64,000 nucleotides of DNA from Clostridia bacterium (GTDB lineage Bacteria; Bacillota; Clostridia; Peptostreptococcales; Acidaminobacteraceae). The stretch's first letter is position 1; the number at the start of each line of letters is the position of its first letter. Shown here in pieces: positions 23,330 through 32,588 of this stretch. Under the pieces are notes generated by a model. That model ran no database searches and was not told where the DNA came from. It saw only the letters and a program-made list of their open reading frames with translations. A program made the position numbers and the translations under genes. The DNA is taken from positions 18,317 to 82,316 of the forward strand of contig JAFGVN010000026.1 in assembly GCA_016937975.1 (NCBI GenBank), read 5' to 3'.

Positions 23330-23986
23330 ATGAAAGTTGCAGTCGTAGACGATGATAAAAACATAGCCCATCTACTTGAGTCTTACCTAAAAAGAGGCCA
23401 ATACGAAGTAGAAGTCTTTCATGATGGTATTTCCTTTTATCAATTTTTGAAAGGCAACAAGCCGGATCTAATCTTATTGGATGTAATGCTACCAGGGATT
23501 AATGGCTTTGAATTAAAAGAAAAACATATTTTTGATATACCTGTCATTTTTTTAACGGCCAAAAGTGATGTTGAAGACAAAATTAAAGGGTTGAAATTAG
23601 GTGCAGATGATTATATTACAAAACCCTTTGATGGACTTGAAGTTTTGGCAAGGGTTGAGGCTGTTCTAAGAAGGGTTAATCCTATAGAACATCAAATTCT
23701 TACATTGCCAGGTGTTGTAATTGACAAGGACGCCTATGCCATCACTTATCATAATAAAGTACTCCATTTGCCACAAAAGGAATTTGAATTGTTTGTTTTT
23801 ATGACCCATAACATCAACCATGTTTTCACAAGAGAACAGTTAATCGAGAAGATATGGGGTATTGATAGTTTATGTGATAATAGAACGGTAGATGTACATG
23901 TGAAACGATTAAGAAGTAAGTTTACTGAAAATGACCCATGGGAGTTTAAAACGATTTGGGGTGTTGGTTACAAATTGGAGATGTAA
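23330..23986 (+). CDS. OmpR/PhoB-family response regulator
   Basis: A 218-residue DNA-binding regulator. The receiver has acidic pocket DDD at residues 7-9, phospho-Asp in LILLDVMLPG (about residue 50) and Lys in YITKPFDG (about residue 99). The C-terminal winged helix contains LPQKEFELFVFM and NRTVDVHVKRLRSKF. Start follows GAGGAGG. It ends 1 base before the kinase gene. The 11-bp direct repeats before htrA are its probable target. Confidence 0.93.
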   Translation: MKVAVVDDDKNIAHLLESYLKRGQYEVEVFHDGISFYQFLKGNKPDLILLDVMLPGINGFELKEKHIFDIPVIFLTAKSDVEDKIKGLKLGADDYITKPFDGLEVLARVEAVLRRVNPIEHQILTLPGVVIDKDAYAITYHNKVLHLPQKEFELFVFMTHNINHVFTREQLIEKIWGIDSLCDNRTVDVHVKRLRSKFTENDPWEFKTIWGVGYKLEM

Positions 23987-23987
23987 A

Positions 23988-25394
23988 ATGAAATCACTTT
24001 TTTCAAAGTTTTTAATGATTGTATGTATTGTTTTGATCTTAAGCTTCTCAGTTATGTTCTTGAGTTTAAAAAACATGCTTGAAAACCATTTTGTTGAGAT
24101 GAAGGCTGAACAGCTCATCCACCATGCGGAAGGTATTCAAGAGACGTATATGAACAATAGAGTTTTTAATGGCTTGTCGACAGTCGATATAGAAAATGAA
24201 ATGAATAATCTAGAACAATATTTTGATGCGGAAATATGGATTGTAGATCAAAGAGGTTATGTCTACATCACATCTGATGAACAAGATCTTGATAAAGTAA
24301 AATCTGAATTAAACATAAATGAAATTGCACAAATTTTTGATGGCAAAATTATTAATCGTGAAGGTCACTATCAAACTTTGTCACAGGAAACTCTTATTAC
24401 AATTGGCTATCCTATTAAGAATGCACAAGATGATGTTGTCTTTGCTCTTTACATTCACGTCCCAGTACCTGAGGTTCTTGAAGCGAATCAAGGATTGTTT
24501 CAGGTGACATTGTTTGCTTTCTTGATCATCTTGATGATGGCCATTGGAATTATTTTTGTTTTCACGAGAAAGATGATTAAAGACATCAAAAGGCTCAATA
24601 AAACAGTTGAAGCGGTTTCTAATGGTGATTACAACCAACGTTATGAAACCAAAAGGAAGGATGAAATTGGTCAGCTTAGCGTTCGTACAAATGAAATGGC
24701 AATTTCCCTAGAAGCTGCTGACGAATTCAGGAGACATTTCATTTCTGATATTTCTCATGATTTCAGATCGCCACTTACCAACATTATTGGTTATTCTGAA
24801 GGCATTATAGATGGTACAATTCTCAAGGAGGACTATTTATCTTCCATCAGGGTGATTCGAGATGAAAGCAAGAGGTTGTTAAAACTATCAGATAGTATTC
24901 TGACTTTAACAGATATTTCAAAACATAAGATGGAAATGACACCTATAAATTTGGAAGCAATGATACTACAAATTCTTGACTATGAGAAGTTGAAAATTGA
25001 ACAGAAGTCTTTGACGATGGAAATTCAATTTCCTGAGAAACACTTTGATGTATATGGCGATGAGAACTTGATCCATAGGGTTATTTATAATTTAGTAGAG
25101 AACAGTATTAAATTTGCACCTGAAGGAAGTGTGATTTATTTGGATGTTTTTAAAAAGGAACATCAAATTGTTTGTATCATAAAAAACAAAACCTATGATG
25201 AAGTTGATTTAAACAGAATATGGGATCGCTTTTCAAAAGGAGATACGTCGCGAAGTGAATTTGTATCCTCTTTTGGTTTAGGTTTATCCATTGTAAAAGA
25301 AATTTTGACTTTACATCATCAAGTGGCACAAGTATATTTTGAAGACCAATGGATATGCTTTGAATTTCATTTAGATATTTTCAACAATCATTAA
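23988..25394 (+). CDS. Sensor histidine kinase
   Basis: A 468-residue membrane kinase, partner of the preceding regulator. Two membrane helices (about 5-27 and 176-198) flank an extracellular sensor of about 145 residues. HAMP (FTRKMIKDIKRLNKTVEAVS) and HisKA with phospho-His in DISHDFRSPLTNIIGYSEGI follow, then HATPase_c with N box (NLVENSIKFAPEG) and G box (SFGLGLSIVKEI). ATG 23988 is right after the regulator stop. The signal is unknown; the linked HtrA gene suggests envelope stress. Confidence 0.92.
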   Translation: MKSLFSKFLMIVCIVLILSFSVMFLSLKNMLENHFVEMKAEQLIHHAEGIQETYMNNRVFNGLSTVDIENEMNNLEQYFDAEIWIVDQRGYVYITSDEQDLDKVKSELNINEIAQIFDGKIINREGHYQTLSQETLITIGYPIKNAQDDVVFALYIHVPVPEVLEANQGLFQVTLFAFLIILMMAIGIIFVFTRKMIKDIKRLNKTVEAVSNGDYNQRYETKRKDEIGQLSVRTNEMAISLEAADEFRRHFISDISHDFRSPLTNIIGYSEGIIDGTILKEDYLSSIRVIRDESKRLLKLSDSILTLTDISKHKMEMTPINLEAMILQILDYEKLKIEQKSLTMEIQFPEKHFDVYGDENLIHRVIYNLVENSIKFAPEGSVIYLDVFKKEHQIVCIIKNKTYDEVDLNRIWDRFSKGDTSRSEFVSSFGLGLSIVKEILTLHHQVAQVYFEDQWICFEFHLDIFNNH

Positions 25395-25395
25395 T

Positions 25396-25430
25396 TTGTT
25401 CATAATTTGTTCATAATTCCTCCTTACAAT
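25396..25430 (+). promoter_or_regulatory. Regulator-type direct repeats and -10 of htrA promoter
   Basis: TTGTTCATAAT occurs twice back to back (25396-25406 and 25407-25417), followed 7 bases later by TACAAT (25425-25430). There is no good -35. Tandem 11-base repeats one helical turn apart over the -35 region are the usual layout of an OmpR-type activator. Confidence 0.65.
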
Positions 25431-25445
25431 AAAAGTGTAAGGAGG
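25419..25445 (+). promoter_or_regulatory. Inverted repeat masking the htrA ribosome site
   Basis: CCTCCTTACA and TGTAAGGAGG form a perfect 10-bp stem with a 7-base loop. The right arm is the Shine-Dalgarno of htrA; the left arm contains the start of the -10 box. RNA reading through from the kinase gene would hide the ribosome site; RNA started near 25437 would lack the left arm. Confidence 0.6.
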
Positions 25446-25454
25446 TTATTTTAT

Positions 25455-26762
25455 ATGGACGAAAAAACAAAAGATGAATTTTTAGAAGAACATAAAGAGG
25501 CTTTATTCGAGGAACAAAATGTTGATCAAAGTGAACCAGATCTTGAAAAAGAAGAAAAGTTAAAAGATTATGGTGAGGAATTATTTGTTGAAGAAACAAT
25601 CATCAATAATTCTAAACCCGATGAGTATATTCAGAAGAGTAACATGAAATGGACCTTTGGTAGAGTCCTTGCTTTAGTATTAATTGCTGCTTTAGCTGGT
25701 GGTGCAGGTTTTGGTCTAGGCACTAATTTTTCTCCAAAGGATGTGGTGCAAACTAGCGCTAATTATGATTCCTTTGCTAAGACCTTAAGACTATCAACAG
25801 CATTTAACACAGATCAAATGGATGCAGTTTCAGTTGCAGAAAAAGTTTCTCCATCAGTAGTTGCCATTACCTCTACTGTAGAGGTTCAAGATTTTTTTAG
25901 AACCATGACTACAGAAGGCCAAGGTTCTGGTGTAATTTATAAAATAGAAGATAATAAAATTTTGATTGTGACCAATCATCATGTAATTGAAAATGCAAAA
26001 GAAGTTGTCGTTGAGTTTTCAGATGGATCATCTGCTACAGCTCAATTAATAGGTTCAGATCCAGAGACTGACATTGCACTGATCTCCATTGATTTAACAG
26101 CGGTTTCTGAAAAAAGTATGTCTGCCATTAAACCTATTGAAATTGGTGACTCGGATGTTTTATTAGTTGGTGAATCTGTTATGGCTGTTGGTAATGCTTT
26201 GGGTTATGGTCGTACGGTTACAACTGGTGTAGTCAGTGCACTTAATAGAGAGCTACCCTTAATGAATGGTAAAATGAAATTGGTTCAAACGGATGCTGCA
26301 ATCAATCCTGGTAACAGTGGTGGTGCTCTTGTCAATTCAACTGGTCAGTTAATCGGTATTAACACCATTAAAATAGCGGATACAAAAGTAGAAGGTATAG
26401 GATTTGCATTACCAATCAATGAAGTATTAAGAATAGCCGACCAACTCGATAAAGATGGCTATATCTCAAGACCATACTTAGGTATTTATGGTAAGAATAT
26501 TGATGATACCTTATCAAATCTTTATGAGCTTCCAATAGGCGTTGTCGTCATGGAAATTGTTGAAGGTAGTGGTGCTTCAGCATCTGATTTACAAACTGGT
26601 GATGTCATTATAAAATTTGATGATGTAAAAATTACAAACATGGATGATCTAGTGAAAGCTGTTGAAACTAAAACAGTAGGTGACAAAGTTTCCTTGACTG
26701 TCGTCCGAGATGATGAAAAGAAAGTAATTGATATTACTTTAACTGAAAAAAATACAAACTAG
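25455..26762 (+). CDS. HtrA/DegP-like serine protease with PDZ domain
   Basis: Membrane-anchored quality-control protease, 435 residues. An acidic cytoplasmic N-terminus (about 65 residues) precedes one membrane helix (VLALVLIAALAGGAGFGLG). The trypsin-like domain has the triad His in VTNHHVIENA, Asp in ETDIALISI and Ser in PGNSGGALV. A PDZ domain follows (YLGIYGKNIDD to the end). ATG 25455 follows GTAAGGAGG. It follows the two-component genes by 60 bases and is probably their main target, like htrA genes under CssRS or LiaRS control. Confidence 0.93.
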   Translation: MDEKTKDEFLEEHKEALFEEQNVDQSEPDLEKEEKLKDYGEELFVEETIINNSKPDEYIQKSNMKWTFGRVLALVLIAALAGGAGFGLGTNFSPKDVVQTSANYDSFAKTLRLSTAFNTDQMDAVSVAEKVSPSVVAITSTVEVQDFFRTMTTEGQGSGVIYKIEDNKILIVTNHHVIENAKEVVVEFSDGSSATAQLIGSDPETDIALISIDLTAVSEKSMSAIKPIEIGDSDVLLVGESVMAVGNALGYGRTVTTGVVSALNRELPLMNGKMKLVQTDAAINPGNSGGALVNSTGQLIGINTIKIADTKVEGIGFALPINEVLRIADQLDKDGYISRPYLGIYGKNIDDTLSNLYELPIGVVVMEIVEGSGASASDLQTGDVIIKFDDVKITNMDDLVKAVETKTVGDKVSLTVVRDDEKKVIDITLTEKNTN

Positions 26763-26814
26763 TATTTCACATACATTCCTTATATATTGCCCTAAAATGA
26801 TATGTAATTTAGAA

Positions 26815-26843
26815 AGACCCGATATTTGCCCATCGGGTTTTTC
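26815..26843 (+). terminator. Terminator after htrA
   Basis: ACCCGAT and ATCGGGT around an 8-base loop, then TTTTTCT. Confidence 0.8.
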
Positions 26844-26969
26844 TAATTGTTCCTATCAACTTTGGAAATGAAGTCGGTGGTATGAAATGCAATGTGATGC
26901 AAGTATTGTATTTTCAAAGGTTTGCATGTTAAACATTGCTGAATTAAGCTTTGGAACTTTTCGTATTTC

Positions 26970-26998
26970 TTGAAAGTATACTTAATATGATATATAAT
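26970..26998 (+). promoter_or_regulatory. Sigma-A promoter of murA
   Basis: TTGAAA and TATAAT separated by 17 bases, 48 bases before the TTG start. Confidence 0.7.
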
Positions 26999-27045
26999 TG
27001 TTTGTTGTATACACAATGTGAAACATTTAGATAGGAGGACTCCAA

Positions 27046-28308
27046 TTGGATAAATTGGTTGTAAATAAAAGTGGTCCCTTAACAGGGGAAGTAATTATTA
27101 GCGGTGCAAAAAATTCTGTGTTAAAGTTAATGGCAGCATCGATCATGGCCAATGAAACTTGTGTAATTGAAAATGTTCCTAATTTACAGGACGTACGTGT
27201 TATGGCAGATATTCTTAGAGCCCTTGGCATGAGTGTAGAGTGGGTAGAATCGAATGTTATTGAAATTACACCTGCAGAGCAATTGGAGATTGAACCACCT
27301 TATGATTTGGTTCAATTAATGCGTGCTTCCATTGTGACAATGGGTCCATTGATTGCTAAGGCAGGTCATGCAAGACTTGCGCAGCCAGGTGGTTGTGCCA
27401 TTGGTGAAAGAAAAATAGATTTACATTTAAAAGGTTTTGCAGCACTTGGTGCTGATGTAAAACAAACACATGGTTATGTAGAAGGTATTTCAAATGGTTT
27501 AGTTGGAACAACCATCTATTTGGATTTCCCAAGTGTAGGTGCAACTGAAAACATTATGATGGCTGCAACTTTGGCTGAGGGTACCACTATTATTGAAAAT
27601 GCTGCAAAAGAACCTGAACTTGTAGATTTAGCAAACTTTATTAATAAATTAGGAGGCAATGTAAAAGGTGCTGGTACGGATACCATTCGTATTAAAGGTG
27701 TTAAAAGCCTTGGCGGTACTAGACATGCTGTATTGCCTGATCGAATAGAAGCAGGAACATTTATGGTTGCAGCTGCTATTACAGGTGGCGATGTGATGAT
27801 AAAAAATGTTATGCCAAACCATTTAAAGGCGATGACTGCAAAATTAATTGAAAGTGGTGCAGAAGTAGAAGTTTTTGATGACGCTGTTCACGTGAAGGCA
27901 ACAACACCTTTGAAAGCAGTGGATATTAAAACATTACCTTTCCCAGGTTTTCCTACAGATATGCAAGCTCAATTTATGGCCCTAAATGCTGTTGCTGAAG
28001 GTACAAGTACAATCACTGAAACCATCTTCGAAAATCGTTTTATGCATGCTACTGAATTTGCCTTAATGGGTGCAAATATTAAAGTGGAAGGTCATAGTGC
28101 GATCGTACAAGGCTGTTCAGAATTAGAAGGCGCTAATGTAAAGGCTACAGATTTAAGAGCGGGTGCAGCCCTTGTAATTGCTGCATTGGTAGCTGATGGT
28201 CCTACTACAATTCACAATATTTATCATATTGATCGAGGATACGATCGATTTGAAGAAAAGCTTATGAAACTCGGTGTTTCCATTGAAAGAATTGTAGGCA
28301 AATATTAG
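27046..28308 (+). CDS. murA: UDP-N-acetylglucosamine 1-carboxyvinyltransferase
   Basis: Transfers enolpyruvate from PEP to UDP-GlcNAc, the first committed step of peptidoglycan synthesis. The 420-residue EPSP-synthase-like protein has ISGAKNSVLKLMAAS at the N-terminus, the catalytic Cys in ARLAQPGGCAIGERKID, and DLRAGAALVIAAL. It starts with TTG at 27046 after GATAGGAGG. Firmicutes often have two murA genes; this is the one located before mbl. Confidence 0.95.
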   Translation: MDKLVVNKSGPLTGEVIISGAKNSVLKLMAASIMANETCVIENVPNLQDVRVMADILRALGMSVEWVESNVIEITPAEQLEIEPPYDLVQLMRASIVTMGPLIAKAGHARLAQPGGCAIGERKIDLHLKGFAALGADVKQTHGYVEGISNGLVGTTIYLDFPSVGATENIMMAATLAEGTTIIENAAKEPELVDLANFINKLGGNVKGAGTDTIRIKGVKSLGGTRHAVLPDRIEAGTFMVAAAITGGDVMIKNVMPNHLKAMTAKLIESGAEVEVFDDAVHVKATTPLKAVDIKTLPFPGFPTDMQAQFMALNAVAEGTSTITETIFENRFMHATEFALMGANIKVEGHSAIVQGCSELEGANVKATDLRAGAALVIAALVADGPTTIHNIYHIDRGYDRFEEKLMKLGVSIERIVGKY

Positions 28309-28316
28309 AGTATGAT

Positions 28317-28350
28317 TGCGATCATGAAATTATTATGATCGCATTATTTT
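28317..28350 (+). terminator. Terminator after murA
   Basis: TGCGATCAT and ATGATCGCA form a 9-bp stem with a 9-base loop, then TTATTTTTG. The remaining gap to mbl has no gene; a possible TACAAT at about 28478 could serve mbl. Confidence 0.75.
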
Positions 28351-28582
28351 TGTTCAATGGGAATATACACTTATAGAATTTGATAGAAAATTATGGGATT
28401 TTTTAAGAATAAAAAATTACTTTTATAATATTTATTAAAAACTGTGAAAATAGTTTCCCAAACAGTTGGATATATTGTACAATAGTATGGTAAGAGTGGC
28501 TTTTTAAGCAATTTTGAGGTTTCATGACCTTTTATGATAAAGAGAAATTAAGTGGTCAATAGAGATAATGAAGGAGTAATTC

Positions 28583-29623
28583 ATGTTGGGTTTAGGTGCT
28601 GAAATTGGTATCGATTTAGGTACAGCAAGCGTTTTGGTTTATATCAAAGGCAAAGGAATTGTTTTACAAGAACCATCTGTAGTTGCCATTGATAAAAACA
28701 CAGATAAGGTATTAGCTGTAGGCTCTGAGGCAAGAAGAATGTTAGGTAGAACACCTGGCAATATTGTTGCAATTCGACCATTGAAAGATGGTGTCATCTC
28801 GGATTATGAAGTAACAGAAAGAATGTTAAGATACTTCATTAATAAGACATGTGGTCGCAAAAGATTTTTCAGACCAAAAACAATAGTCTGTGTACCGAGT
28901 GGTGTTACAGAAGTAGAAAAAAGAGCAGTAGAAGAAGCAACAGAAGATGCTGGTGGCGGTAAGGTATATCTTATTGAAGAACCCATTGCTGCAGCGATTG
29001 GTGCAGGATTGGATATAACAAAACCTGATGGCAATATGATCATTGATATTGGTGGTGGTACAACTGATATCGCTGTAATTTCATTAGGTGGTATTGTTGT
29101 TTCAAAATCTATTAAAGTTGCTGGTGATAAGTTTGATGAATCCATTATCAAATATATGAGAAAAGCACATAACTTATTAATTGGTGAAAGAACAGCTGAA
29201 GATTTAAAAATCAATATTGGTACTGCTTCACCAAGAGGTAAATCTATAAAAATGGACTGTAGAGGTAGAGACTTAATTACAGGCCTACCAAAGAACATTA
29301 CCGTAACCAGTGAAGAAATGTTAGATGCTTTAAAAGAACCTGTAAACGCAGTTTGTGATGCTGTTCATGCAGTACTTGAGAAAACGCCTCCTGAACTTGC
29401 TTCAGACATTAGTTCTAGAGGTATTGTTATGACTGGTGGCGGTGCTTTATTACATGGTTTAAACAAACTCATTGAAAAGAGAATGGGTATTCCTACATAT
29501 ATTGCAGAAGATGCAGTCTCTTGTGTGGCAAAGGGTACTGGCATGTCTTTAGAACATATTGATGTGTTGGAACAAACTTCTATGCGTTCCAGTGGACGTA
29601 GCTCAAGAAAAAATCGCTATTAA
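28583..29623 (+). CDS. mbl: MreB-family cell-shape actin (Mbl-like)
   Basis: Actin-like filament protein guiding lateral wall synthesis at the membrane, 346 residues. Nucleotide-binding motifs are GIDLGTASVLVY (phosphate 1), IIDIGGGTTDIAV (phosphate 2) and GIVMTGGGALLHGL (adenosine). The short N-terminus MLGLGAEIGIDLG and location before the flhO/flhP-type genes match Mbl of Bacillus. An extended basic C-terminal tail (SSGRSSRKNRY) could aid membrane contact. Confidence 0.9.
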   Translation: MLGLGAEIGIDLGTASVLVYIKGKGIVLQEPSVVAIDKNTDKVLAVGSEARRMLGRTPGNIVAIRPLKDGVISDYEVTERMLRYFINKTCGRKRFFRPKTIVCVPSGVTEVEKRAVEEATEDAGGGKVYLIEEPIAAAIGAGLDITKPDGNMIIDIGGGTTDIAVISLGGIVVSKSIKVAGDKFDESIIKYMRKAHNLLIGERTAEDLKINIGTASPRGKSIKMDCRGRDLITGLPKNITVTSEEMLDALKEPVNAVCDAVHAVLEKTPPELASDISSRGIVMTGGGALLHGLNKLIEKRMGIPTYIAEDAVSCVAKGTGMSLEHIDVLEQTSMRSSGRSSRKNRY

Positions 29624-29650
29624 TCCTGTTTTTACAGGATTTTTTTTATT
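29622..29650 (+). terminator. Terminator after mbl
   Basis: AATCCTGT and ACAGGATT with a short T-rich loop, then TTTTTTT. Confidence 0.8.
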
Positions 29651-29656
29651 TTTGAG

Positions 29657-29685
29657 TTAATAAAAATCCCAAGTCTTCCGATAAT
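29657..29685 (+). promoter_or_regulatory. Sigma-28 type promoter of the rod genes
   Basis: TTAA, a 16-base spacer, then TCCGATAAT, close to the flagellar consensus TAAA-N15-GCCGATAA. Located 31 bases before the first rod gene. Confidence 0.65.
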
Positions 29686-29715
29686 ATATTTAGATGGATT
29701 AAGGGAGGCATAATA

Positions 29716-30786
29716 ATGCTTAGAGGAATGTATACAGCAGGCAGTGCAATGTTGGCAAATTCAAGAAGAATAGACGTTGTCAGTAATAACTTGGCCAATA
29801 TTGACACAATAGCATTCAAGAAAGATCAAGTCTTGGTTGAATCCTTTGAAGAGGTTTTATTACAAAAGCAAAACGGATCACATCAAAATAATAATTATAC
29901 GACACAAGGTTTCTCTAGTGAAAATTATGATGGCAGATATATTGTAAATGCACCGAATGCATTTATTAAATTAGATGGTAAAAGTACCTATAACTATAGT
30001 CATTCAGCAGAACTATATGTGGATGATGAAGGATATTTAAGTACCTTCTACAAGGATGGCAATGGTAGCATATATCCTAATAAAGGACAACGTGTTTATG
30101 GACAAAATGGTTATATCCAGGTTGGAGATCAAAATTTAGAGTTTGATGATGCTGGTAATGTTCTGCTAAATGGACAAGTTGTTGATAATATTGTATACCT
30201 TCCAACGACTAACATTATCGGTACCATGGGCTATGGTATCCAAGTGGAGAGAACAGAAACTTTATTTGAACAAGGACAGTTGGAAAGAACAGATTATGCC
30301 TTTGATTTAGCCATAGATGGGAAAGGCTTCTTTGAAATAGAAGGACCTTCTGGACCGATTTATACCAGAGATGGTCGATTTAAGATGAATGAGTTTGGTG
30401 AACTCGTGACCTCAGAAAATTTTAAAGTCAACGGTTTAAATGGCACAATTGCAGTAGATGGTGAAAATTTTCAAGTCAACCATTTTGGTGAAGTGATTGT
30501 AGATGGTGTTACTGTAGATAAAATAAAGACAGTTCAAATTGATAATTCTTATGATTTAGAAAAACTAGGATCAAGTTATTATCGATTTGAAGCAGGACGT
30601 GAACTTTCAGAAGGTGAATTTACTGCAGATGTCCGACAAGGTTATATTGAAAAATCAAATGCTTCAAATTTAAATGAAATGATTGATTTAATGGAATTAT
30701 ACAGAAATTATGAATCCAACCAAAGAATGTTAACGGCATATGATGCAACTTTAGATAAAGCTGTTAATCAAATTGGCAGAGTATAG
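29716..30786 (+). CDS. flhO: Flagellar hook-basal body protein, FlgF/FlhO type
   Basis: Rod-hook family protein, 356 residues, exported to build the flagellar axial rod. N-terminal RGMYTAGSAMLANSRRIDVVSNNLANIDT is the conserved flg_bb_rod block, and the C-terminal MIDLMELYRNYESNQRMLTAYD pairs with it in a coiled coil. Middle DLAIDGKGFFEIEG is the usual hook-basal-body motif. It is longer than typical FlgG (about 260). Followed by flhP-type and rod-binding genes. Confidence 0.88.
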   Translation: MLRGMYTAGSAMLANSRRIDVVSNNLANIDTIAFKKDQVLVESFEEVLLQKQNGSHQNNNYTTQGFSSENYDGRYIVNAPNAFIKLDGKSTYNYSHSAELYVDDEGYLSTFYKDGNGSIYPNKGQRVYGQNGYIQVGDQNLEFDDAGNVLLNGQVVDNIVYLPTTNIIGTMGYGIQVERTETLFEQGQLERTDYAFDLAIDGKGFFEIEGPSGPIYTRDGRFKMNEFGELVTSENFKVNGLNGTIAVDGENFQVNHFGEVIVDGVTVDKIKTVQIDNSYDLEKLGSSYYRFEAGRELSEGEFTADVRQGYIEKSNASNLNEMIDLMELYRNYESNQRMLTAYDATLDKAVNQIGRV

Positions 30787-30802
30787 ATAAGGAAGTGAAA
30801 TT

Positions 30803-31591
30803 ATGAGAGCTTTATATTCAGCAGCACAAGGTATGAAAGCACAACAACTGAATTTAGATACAATTTCGAATAACTTGGCCAATGTGAATACAACAGGTTT
30901 TAAGAAAACAAGAGTAGAATTTAAAGATTTATTATATGAGCAAATTAGAAGATCAAACTTTGCCAATGATGAAGGTCGACCAACTGCAATGGAAGTTGGT
31001 AATGGTGTAGCTTTAAGTGCTACCTTAAGATCTTTTGAAGGCGGCTCATTTACTCAGACGCAAAATAGCTATGATATGGCCATTGATGGTGATGGCTTTT
31101 TCCAAGTGAGAGATGAAAACAATAATATTTTTTATACGAGAGATGGTAGTTTTAAAACAAGTATTACAAGTGGCGGTACAAAACTTGTAACCTCAGAAGG
31201 TTATTTTGTACAAGGCGATGGTGGTGATATCGTTTTAGGTACTGATATCAGTGAAACCTCAGTTTCTAGAGATGGTGAAATTAGAGTAAAACGTTTGGAT
31301 GGTACCGATGAAATCATTGGCAATATGAAACTTGTTAAGTTTGCCAATCCTGCTGGTTTAGAGTCGAAAGGCGGCAACTTGTTTGTTGAAACAGAAGCCT
31401 CTGGCGTCTCTGTTAACCCAACAGATGGTTCTGCTGGCAGTATTCTACAAGGGATGTTGGAAACCTCAAATGTTCAAGTGGTAGAAGAAATGATCAACTT
31501 AATTACGGCTCAAAGAGCATATGAAATGAGTTCAAAGGTTATCCAGACAGCAGATCAAATGTCTGAATTAGCAAATAATCTTAAAAGATAG
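30803..31591 (+). CDS. flhP: Flagellar rod protein, FlgG/FlhP type
   Basis: Distal-rod family protein, 262 residues. Conserved N-terminal ALYSAAQGMKAQQLNLDTIS and NNLANVNTTGFKK, central MAIDGDGFFQVRD, and C-terminal EEMINLITAQRAYEMSSKVI, all characteristic of FlgG. It follows flhO by 16 bases with GAAGTGAAA as ribosome site. Confidence 0.9.
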   Translation: MRALYSAAQGMKAQQLNLDTISNNLANVNTTGFKKTRVEFKDLLYEQIRRSNFANDEGRPTAMEVGNGVALSATLRSFEGGSFTQTQNSYDMAIDGDGFFQVRDENNNIFYTRDGSFKTSITSGGTKLVTSEGYFVQGDGGDIVLGTDISETSVSRDGEIRVKRLDGTDEIIGNMKLVKFANPAGLESKGGNLFVETEASGVSVNPTDGSAGSILQGMLETSNVQVVEEMINLITAQRAYEMSSKVIQTADQMSELANNLKR

Positions 31592-31600
31592 GTGAGATAG

Positions 31601-32005
31601 ATGAAAATTGATGCGAATACCATTACCCCTTTGGTTCAGGAAACCTTTAATAATGCAATCAGTCAATCTTCTGATACAGAAGGTGATTCATTTCAAGCAA
31701 TTTTAGAAGCTGCCAAAGCAAGTGGTGACACGGAAAAACTAAGAGAAGTTTCCAATCAGTTGGAAGGTGTTTTCATTAACATGATGATGAAAGTTATGCG
31801 AAATACCATTCCTGATTCAGAAGGAATTTTTCAAAAAAGTACAGCTGAAAAAATGTTTCAATCCATGTTAGATGAAACCTATGCAGATAAAATGGCTGAA
31901 GCAGGTGGTATCGGCATTAGTGACATGATATTTGACCAAATGGAAAAATACTTATATAATGAGGAAGATGAAAATCAAGGATCATCTTTCGAGATGAAAG
32001 GATAA
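31601..32005 (+). CDS. Rod-binding protein (FlgJ N-terminal-like)
   Basis: A 134-residue protein resembling the rod-binding domain of FlgJ without the muramidase part. Features are [24 protein letters not shown] and [25 protein letters not shown], the family blocks. Probably caps or scaffolds rod assembly. Immediately downstream of the two rod genes. Confidence 0.85.
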   Translation: MKIDANTITPLVQETFNNAISQSSDTEGDSFQAILEAAKASGDTEKLREVSNQLEGVFINMMMKVMRNTIPDSEGIFQKSTAEKMFQSMLDETYADKMAEAGGIGISDMIFDQMEKYLYNEEDENQGSSFEMKG

Positions 32006-32019
32006 GTATTGGAGGCGTC

Positions 32020-32448
32020 ATGTTAACAAGTCAAGAAATTCAAGAAATTATACCACATCGTTATCCTTTTCTATTGGTAGATAAAATCGTAGAAATGGAA
32101 GTCGGAAAGAAAGCTGTTGGTATTAAGAATGTAACGATTAATGAACCATTTTTCCAAGGTCATTTCCCAGGATATCCTGTTATGCCAGGTGTACTTATTG
32201 TTGAAGCCTTAGCACAAGTTGGTGCAGTTGCACTTTTGGCTTCAGAAGAATACAAGGGTAAGATTGCATTGTTTGCTGGTATTGATGAAGTGAGATTTAA
32301 ACAACAAGTTGTACCAGGAGATACCTTAAGACTTGAAGTTGAAATCCTTTCAGTAAGAAGAGGTATTGGTAAAGGACAAGCAGTTGCTTATGTTGGTGAC
32401 AAAGTTGCTTGTAAGGGCCAAATTATGTTTGGTGTGACTGATAAATAA
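32020..32448 (+). CDS. fabZ: 3-hydroxyacyl-ACP dehydratase
   Basis: Hot-dog fold enzyme of fatty acid elongation, 142 residues. Catalytic His in [12 protein letters not shown] and Glu in [16 protein letters not shown] are present. Start follows TTGGAGGCG. In B. subtilis fabZ also follows the mbl-flhO-flhP genes, so this is a conserved layout rather than a functional link. Confidence 0.94.
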   Translation: MLTSQEIQEIIPHRYPFLLVDKIVEMEVGKKAVGIKNVTINEPFFQGHFPGYPVMPGVLIVEALAQVGAVALLASEEYKGKIALFAGIDEVRFKQQVVPGDTLRLEVEILSVRRGIGKGQAVAYVGDKVACKGQIMFGVTDK

Positions 32449-32480
32449 TCAAAAAAAATTGAAATTAGGAAAACGTTTTA

Positions 32481-32506
32481 ACCTTGCTAAACAGCAAGGT
32501 TTTTTG
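32481..32506 (+). terminator. Terminator after fabZ
   Basis: ACCTTGCT and AGCAAGGT with a four-base loop, then TTTTTG. Confidence 0.82.
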
Positions 32507-32588
32507 ATAGACTGTAAACGGTACCGGAAAAAAGAAATACTATGGTAGAATTCATAAGAATTGGATATAAATCCTCATAGGAGGTCCT

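Noticed and set aside
28804..29298. Long open frame on the minus strand (164 codons)
   Set aside because: It is the antisense shadow of mbl, with no ribosome site and low-complexity composition.
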